DNA from: DATAES01 sp036493595
GTDB lineage: Bacteria; Actinomycetota; Acidimicrobiia; Acidimicrobiales; JACDCH01
Assembly (NCBI GenBank): GCA_036493595.1
Contig: DASXPN010000063.1
Coordinates: 5,776 to 69,775, forward strand
Reading direction: 5' to 3'
Length of the DNA stretch: 64,000 bases
Shown: in pieces, positions 59,955-64,000 of the stretch
Layout: every line of letters starts with the position of its first letter
How positions within the stretch are numbered: position 1 is the first letter of the stretch
Notes under the pieces: generated by a model
The model's input: the letters and a program-made list of their open reading frames with translations, nothing else
The model's database searches: none
Told to the model about the DNA's origin: nothing
Program-made: the position numbers and the translations under genes

Positions 59955-60931
59955 GAGGCGCGTTCGTTGAACGTCCGGCGGTAGCCGACGGGGGAGGTGT
60001 CGAGGATGCGCTTGAAATGGGTGCGGAGGACGGTGGCGGAGCCGAACCCGGATCGCTCCGCGATCACCTCGACCGGAAGGTTGGTGGTCTCGAGCAGTCG
60101 CTGCGCGTGGAGGATGCGCTGGCGCAGCACCCACTGCAACGGCGTGGTGCCGATGGAGTCCCGGAACCGGCGGGCGAACGTGCGCGGGCTCATCAGCGCC
60201 CGACGCGCGAGCAACTCGACGGAGAGCGGTTGCTCGAGATGAGCAATGGCCCAGTCGAGCGTGGCTGCGAGCGAGTCGCATTCGCCCTCGACGTCGATCG
60301 AAGGTTGCACGAACTGCGCTTGACCACCGTCGCGATGAGGTGGCACCACCATGCGCCGCGCCACCGCGTTGGCAACGTCTGCGCCGTAGTCCGCTCGCAC
60401 GACGTGCAGGCACAGGTCGATGCCGGCCGCGGTACCAGCCGACGTGAGGATCTGACCCTCGTCGACATACAGGACATTCGGGTCGACGTGAATCGCCGGA
60501 AACTGTTTGGCCAGTCGATCCGTATAGAGCCAATGTGTCGTTGCCCGCAGCCCATCCAACACGCCCGCGTGCGCAAGCGTGAACGCGCCCGAGCACACGC
60601 TGAGCAGACGCGTGCCGCGCCGGTGCGCGCGCTGGAGCGTCGAGATGAGCTCGCGACTCGGCGGCTCGATCGCGTCGGTGCTGCCGGCCGGCACAACGAT
60701 CGTGTCGGCTCGATCAGCCGCCGAGAGCGGGCGCATGCCGTGGTACGAGAACCCGAGATCAGTGTGGATGGTCGGCCCAGTCGGCGAGCACACGACGAGC
60801 TCGTACGGCCACGGGTCGATGATCTCGGGGCGCTTGAGTCCGAACACTTCGCAGACGACTGCGAACTCGAACGGGTTCACTCCCTCGGTGAGGATGACCG
60901 CAACGCGATGCGGTTTCGAAACCGATCTCAC
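59951..60931 (-). CDS. GlxA-family AraC-type transcriptional regulator
   Basis: A 326-residue regulator. Residues 1-190 are a DJ-1/PfpI-like domain with VCSGAFTLAHAG around the nucleophile-elbow Cys, and residues 215-326 an AraC DNA-binding domain: LLARRALMSPRTFARRFRDS and VIAERSGFGSATVLRTHFKR are the two helix-turn-helices. The ligand is unknown. GTG 60931 is the start. An imperfect inverted repeat lies 33 bp upstream, a good candidate for its operator. Confidence 0.92.
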   Translation of the reverse strand: MRSVSKPHRVAVILTEGVNPFEFAVVCEVFGLKRPEIIDPWPYELVVCSPTGPTIHTDLGFSYHGMRPLSAADRADTIVVPAGSTDAIEPPSRELISTLQRAHRRGTRLLSVCSGAFTLAHAGVLDGLRATTHWLYTDRLAKQFPAIHVDPNVLYVDEGQILTSAGTAAGIDLCLHVVRADYGADVANAVARRMVVPPHRDGGQAQFVQPSIDVEGECDSLAATLDWAIAHLEQPLSVELLARRALMSPRTFARRFRDSIGTTPLQWVLRQRILHAQRLLETTNLPVEVIAERSGFGSATVLRTHFKRILDTSPVGYRRTFNERAS

Positions 60932-60963
60932 GTTTGTGATCGCCCGGTCGTTCTCAAGGAAGA

Positions 60964-61020
60964 CACGCTGGCCAGTATGGCAGAAATCATTCGAGCATCC
61001 ACATATCTGCCACTAGCGTG
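60964..61020. promoter_or_regulatory. Interrupted inverted repeat upstream of the GlxA-type regulator
   Basis: The left arm reads CACGCT..AGT..GGCAGA (60964-60984) and the right arm TCTGCC-ACT-AGCGTG (61006-61020), its reverse complement with small insertions in the left arm. It lies between the divergent regulator (60931) and the microprotein gene (61050). It would suit a dimeric AraC-type regulator controlling both. Confidence 0.55.
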
Positions 61021-61049
61021 GCAACCAATTCGAAACGGAGGATGGAGCC

Positions 61050-61220
61050 ATGTTCACCGTGCATTGTCCCCATCACGGGCGTGAGGTGTTGTTGCCGGAG
61101 CGTCACATCGAGTCGCTGCGCAACACCATCGACGGCATCGAGGTCCGGTGGGTGTGCTGGTGCGGCACCCGCGGCACGATGATGACCGGCCGGCTGCGCA
61201 ACGCCGGCGCGATGGTGTGA
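61050..61220 (+). CDS. 56-residue zinc-ribbon-like microprotein
   Basis: A short gene with GGAGG 8 nt before ATG 61050. The product begins MFTVHCPHHGREVLLPERHI and continues with VRWVCWCGTRGTMMTG. HCPHH and CWCG provide two Cys/His pairs about 30 residues apart, fitting a small zinc ribbon. A conserved arrangement and good codon bias make it likely real despite its size. It is divergent from the GlxA-type regulator. Function unknown. Confidence 0.65.
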   Translation: MFTVHCPHHGREVLLPERHIESLRNTIDGIEVRWVCWCGTRGTMMTGRLRNAGAMV

Positions 61221-61259
61221 TCGCAGACGGTGTGATCGGCGAGCGGCCGGTTTCCGAGA

Positions 61260-62321
61260 TCAGCCGAGCCGTGCCGCCGCGCGCAGATGATCGGCGAGCT
61301 CGCCAAGCGGTACGCGGGCATTGAGCCCACTCGTCGACGGCATCACGTACGCAGGGCGGCCGCCGATGGCGCGCGGCTGTAAGCCCGCGGTTGCATCGCG
61401 GTCAACCGCGACCCGCCAACCGGCAAGCCCCACGAACACGACCGCGGCGGGTCGCAGCCATTCGACGAGACGCTCGACCCGCTCGTACCCCGCTCGATAC
61501 TCCGCCGCCTTGATCTCCTTGGCGCCGACGGATGCTCGCTTCACGAGGTCCGTGAACCCTGTGCCGTGGACGCGCAACGCGTGCCACGGATCTCGGTCGC
61601 GCGACGCGATGCCGGCCGCGAGCGCCGCGGGCCAGAACCGGTTGCCTGGCGTGACGAACCCGATGCCGGCGTCCGCGGCGCGCAGGCTCGGATTCAGCCC
61701 GCACACCAGCAGCTGCATGTCCTGACCGACGACGTCGGGCAGCGATCGCGCCCGCGTCACTTGCAGGCGCACCTCGGCTCGCCTGCTGTCGTCGTCGTAC
61801 GAGTCCATGTCGAATCCCGCGCCGATCACCACGTCCATGATGTGACCGACGTCCCACTGCGAGAAGAACCGCCCCGGGAAGTCGTCGCGCTCGAACACGG
61901 CGCGGCCCTCGACGTCGCCGAGGAAGAGCAGCAGCGTCGCGACTGCGCCCACGTCGAGTGATTGCTGGAGATCCGCGAGTGCGGCCGGCACCCTGGCGCG
62001 AGGTAGATGCACGTAGCTGTTGCGCGCCCATGCGGCGTTGAGCGCGCCGCGCCGGAACGGCAGCGCCTCGAGGTCAGCTTGTACCGGCAGCGCGTCCGGC
62101 GCGTTGACGCGCACCAAGTCGAGCATGGCGCGCGCCGCGTCGACGGCGACGACCGGTGGCGCGAGGAGCGACGCGTGCCAACCCGGGCCGCAGCCGAGGT
62201 CGCCCGTTGGTCCGTGTGACCGCGCCGCCAACGCCATCGACAGCTCGGTCTGGTTCGGTTTGCGGGCCGCGGCCCACCGCGCTGCGTTCGCCTCGTAGAT
62301 GGCGCGGGTCTCGGCGTCCAC
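61260..62321 (-). CDS. SAM methyltransferase fused to a Mug-type DNA glycosylase
   Basis: A 353-residue fusion. Residues 1-190 are a class I methyltransferase with GDLGCGPGWHASLLA (motif I, 40-54), VAVDAARAM and a GhmD-like centre. Residues 200-353 are a mismatch-specific uracil/thymine-DNA glycosylase: LLVCGLNPSLRAADAGIGFV with Asn210 at the position of the Mug catalytic Asn, PGNRFWPAAL, and MPSTSGLNAR (327-336), the DNA-intercalation loop. Both halves look intact. GTG 62321 has TAGACC 7 nt upstream. Mug removes mispaired U/T or ethenocytosine; the methyltransferase substrate is unknown. Confidence 0.82.
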   Translation of the reverse strand: MDAETRAIYEANAARWAAARKPNQTELSMALAARSHGPTGDLGCGPGWHASLLAPPVVAVDAARAMLDLVRVNAPDALPVQADLEALPFRRGALNAAWARNSYVHLPRARVPAALADLQQSLDVGAVATLLLFLGDVEGRAVFERDDFPGRFFSQWDVGHIMDVVIGAGFDMDSYDDDSRRAEVRLQVTRARSLPDVVGQDMQLLVCGLNPSLRAADAGIGFVTPGNRFWPAALAAGIASRDRDPWHALRVHGTGFTDLVKRASVGAKEIKAAEYRAGYERVERLVEWLRPAAVVFVGLAGWRVAVDRDATAGLQPRAIGGRPAYVMPSTSGLNARVPLGELADHLRAAARLG

Positions 62322-62328
62322 CGGAGGC

Positions 62329-62334
62329 GGTCTA
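62329..62334 (-). promoter_or_regulatory. -10 hexamer TAGACC made from the DUF2207 stop codon
   Basis: On the minus strand, the TAG stop of the DUF2207 gene (62332-62334) forms the first half of TAGACC, 7 nt before GTG 62321. Confidence 0.5.
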
Positions 62335-64000
62335 CCAGCCTCCGCCGCCTCCACCGCCGCCTCCGCCCCCGCCTCCACCCGAGAAGCCGCCGCCGGCGCC
62401 GGTCGAGCTCGACGGCGGGGAGAACGCGGCCGCTGTGGCGGAGGTGAATTCGTTGGCGAAGCTGCCGAGGTTGCCGATGCTGGCGAACCCGTTGGCGCCT
62501 CCGAACCCGTTCATGCTGGCGGCGACGTACCACACCGCGAATCCGGTGTTCGGATCGGACAAGGTCGGGAAGCGAACGCGCAAGCCCTCGACGAGCTCGT
62601 GCGCGACGCCGAGCGCAACCGCGTACACGAGGTAACGCTCGTACAGGACGAGGTCGCCGGCGTGCGACTCGTCGGCCAGCCGCGAGAAATCCTTCAGGAA
62701 GTTACGCAGACCCTGGACCTCCGCCATGGCGCGCGTGCCCTGCACGGTGCGCTTGCGCAGCAGGAGCGACAACCCGGCGAGCACGACCGCGACGATGCCG
62801 GGCAGCACACCGAGCGGAGCCTTGAACGCACCGGCGAACAGGGCAGCCGCGCCGGCCAGCACGACGATCGTCCCGAAATGGATGAACCACTTCGCCATGT
62901 GGCCCGTGTCGACGTAACCCTTCGCGCCGTAGTCGGCGTGGACCTCTTGCTTGAACTCCTGCATCCACTGCGCCGATGCCTGCCGATCGGCGTGGGCCTG
63001 CGCCACGACTTGGTCCTGCGTGATCGTGCCGCCGTTCGGGAAGAGCCGCCACAACAGCTTGCTCTCGTACTCGGTGAGTGGACCGTCGGATTTCGGTGTG
63101 CGGGTGAAGGTGTAGTCGGCCTGGTCGCGGCCGAACGCGCCGGGAGTGTGTTGCTCCGTGATCGTGAGCCACCCGCGTTGCGCGAGGTCGACGAGCGTTG
63201 CTGCGAACGCGCCGTTGGGCACGATGCCGAACCCGACAAGTGTCTGGCACACGGCGGGGCTGTCCTCGGGTATGTCGCGCCAGTAGTCGCCGATGTCGTC
63301 GGGGCGATGGGGCTCCTTGCCCCACTTGAAGAAGATGACGAGGAAGACGCCGATGCCGGCGAGGGCCACGATCGGTCCGCCGATGTTGCCGGCGGTCTTG
63401 AGTTGCTTGTCGCGCTTCTTGTCTCGCGCGATCTGGTCCTTCAGTGCCTGGCGCCGCTGGTTGGCCTGGTTGGCGAGCACCGCCTCACGGCCCAGGATGT
63501 CCTGCTCGAGGGCAGGCCCGGAGGGTGTCACCGTGAAGTCGGTCGCCGGCTCGAGCATCCTCGCCTCGACCTTCGTCCCCGCGGGGTTGTCCCGCACGGC
63601 GATGTCCACGTCCGAACCGTCGATCTTCGAGCCACCGGTGAGCGTGCCGTGCACGAAGATGCGAAGGCCGGTGCCGTCTCCCGGCGTGTGGATCTTCGCC
63701 GTGTCGTGATCCTGGAACGGGAAGCCGGTGCCGACGAACTGCCAGTACAAGACGCCCACATCGGGGGCGACGTCGACGGCGTTGTCGACGTGGTAAGAGA
63801 GGTCGTACTGGTGCACGCCCGACACGAGCACGTCGGCTTCACCCCACTTCACGAAACCAGGGCCCTGCTGCGCGATGGGCGAGGGCTCGCCGTTCTCGGT
63901 GACCGTGATCGGCGAGATCGTGTACTGGGTCGCGCCGACCGTGTCGTCGGTGCCGCCCCCGGACAGGTTGAGCTGGCGGATGCCGCCGTGGCACGTGCCG
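62332..64000 (-). CDS. DUF2207 membrane protein, 5' end off the window
   Basis: At least 555 residues are visible and the frame is open to the right edge. The N-terminal part is an all-beta extracellular domain (DVLVSGVHQYDLSYHVDNAV), followed by a transmembrane helix (GGPIVALAGIGVFLVIFFKW), a cytosolic winged-helix-like region with DLAQRGWLTITEQH, two further helices (FGTIVVLAGAAALFAGAF, LGVLPGIVAVVLAGLSLLL) and a glycine-rich tail of about 20 Gly ending in Trp. This is the DUF2207 architecture; such tails are typical of the family. Function unknown. Confidence 0.85.
   Translation of the reverse strand, partial: GTCHGGIRQLNLSGGGTDDTVGATQYTISPITVTENGEPSPIAQQGPGFVKWGEADVLVSGVHQYDLSYHVDNAVDVAPDVGVLYWQFVGTGFPFQDHDTAKIHTPGDGTGLRIFVHGTLTGGSKIDGSDVDIAVRDNPAGTKVEARMLEPATDFTVTPSGPALEQDILGREAVLANQANQRRQALKDQIARDKKRDKQLKTAGNIGGPIVALAGIGVFLVIFFKWGKEPHRPDDIGDYWRDIPEDSPAVCQTLVGFGIVPNGAFAATLVDLAQRGWLTITEQHTPGAFGRDQADYTFTRTPKSDGPLTEYESKLLWRLFPNGGTITQDQVVAQAHADRQASAQWMQEFKQEVHADYGAKGYVDTGHMAKWFIHFGTIVVLAGAAALFAGAFKAPLGVLPGIVAVVLAGLSLLLRKRTVQGTRAMAEVQGLRNFLKDFSRLADESHAGDLVLYERYLVYAVALGVAHELVEGLRVRFPTLSDPNTGFAVWYVAASMNGFGGANGFASIGNLGSFANEFTSATAAAFSPPSSSTGAGGGFSGGGGGGGGGGGGGGW

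Overview
The window looks like chromosomal DNA of a high-GC actinobacterium, probably of the Acidimicrobiia/Ilumatobacter type. The evidence is the strong G/C bias at third positions, frequent GTG starts, a mycothiol-conjugate amidase (Mca), an F420 biosynthesis gene (cofC) with several F420-type oxidoreductases, an actinobacterial imuA/imuB/dnaE2 mutasome with mycobacterial-type LexA boxes, and a DUF222-HNH (13E12-type) gene. No rRNA, tRNA, CRISPR array, prophage or complete insertion sequence is visible. Genes are packed tightly, and I place about 70 protein genes.

Layout. 0-5 kb: a partial gene, HU, a small membrane protein, a Ddn-like F420 enzyme, a methyltransferase, a dienelactone hydrolase and a stand-alone NuoF-like flavo-iron-sulfur protein. 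4.8-5.2 kb: non-coding, with two nested palindromes and a 20-bp tandem duplication. 5.2-12.2 kb: PIG-L deacetylase, cofC, gpsA, a large glycosidase-like protein, an Rv1264-like adenylate cyclase and an LLM oxidoreductase. 12.2-21.4 kb: GH38 mannosidase, secernin-like hydrolase, RpiB-like protein, GYD protein, EamA transporter, ABC1/UbiB kinase, monooxygenase, selD, rnhB. 21.4-26.3 kb: acyl-CoA dehydrogenase, then an apparently split arginine catabolic pair (ArgZ-like dihydrolase plus LOR/SDH ornithine cyclodeaminase), then an AI-2E family transporter. 26.3-37.4 kb: Nfu-like protein, old-yellow-enzyme homologue, glutamate dehydrogenase, the SOS mutasome imuA-imuB and dnaE2, with a DyP peroxidase and an amidohydrolase between them. 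37.5-50.8 kb: response regulator, pore-like membrane protein, Ser/Thr kinase, CPBP protease, acylphosphatase, PEBP lipoprotein, DUF885 peptidase, second GDH, mca, SCP2 protein, cupredoxin, GNAT, YdjC deacetylase, nuclease, and a beta-lactamase-GNAT fusion. 51-64 kb: DUF222-HNH, thiolase, amidase, thioesterases, LLM enzyme, SOS-type alkB, MFS, GlxA-type regulator with a 56-residue zinc-ribbon microprotein, a methyltransferase-Mug fusion, and a DUF2207 membrane protein running off the right edge.

Common themes. (i) DNA damage: three LexA-type boxes precede imuA, dnaE2 and alkB, and a Mug-type glycosylase fusion lies nearby. (ii) F420 and mycothiol redox chemistry. (iii) Lipid breakdown: dehydrogenase, thiolase, two thioesterases and an SCP2 protein. 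(iv) Start architecture: many genes have a TAnnnT hexamer 6-9 nt before the start codon and no Shine-Dalgarno, as expected for leaderless transcripts. In five places the stop codon of the gene upstream forms part of that hexamer. (v) A 49-bp hairpin element occurs twice with a compensatory base-pair change in its stem.
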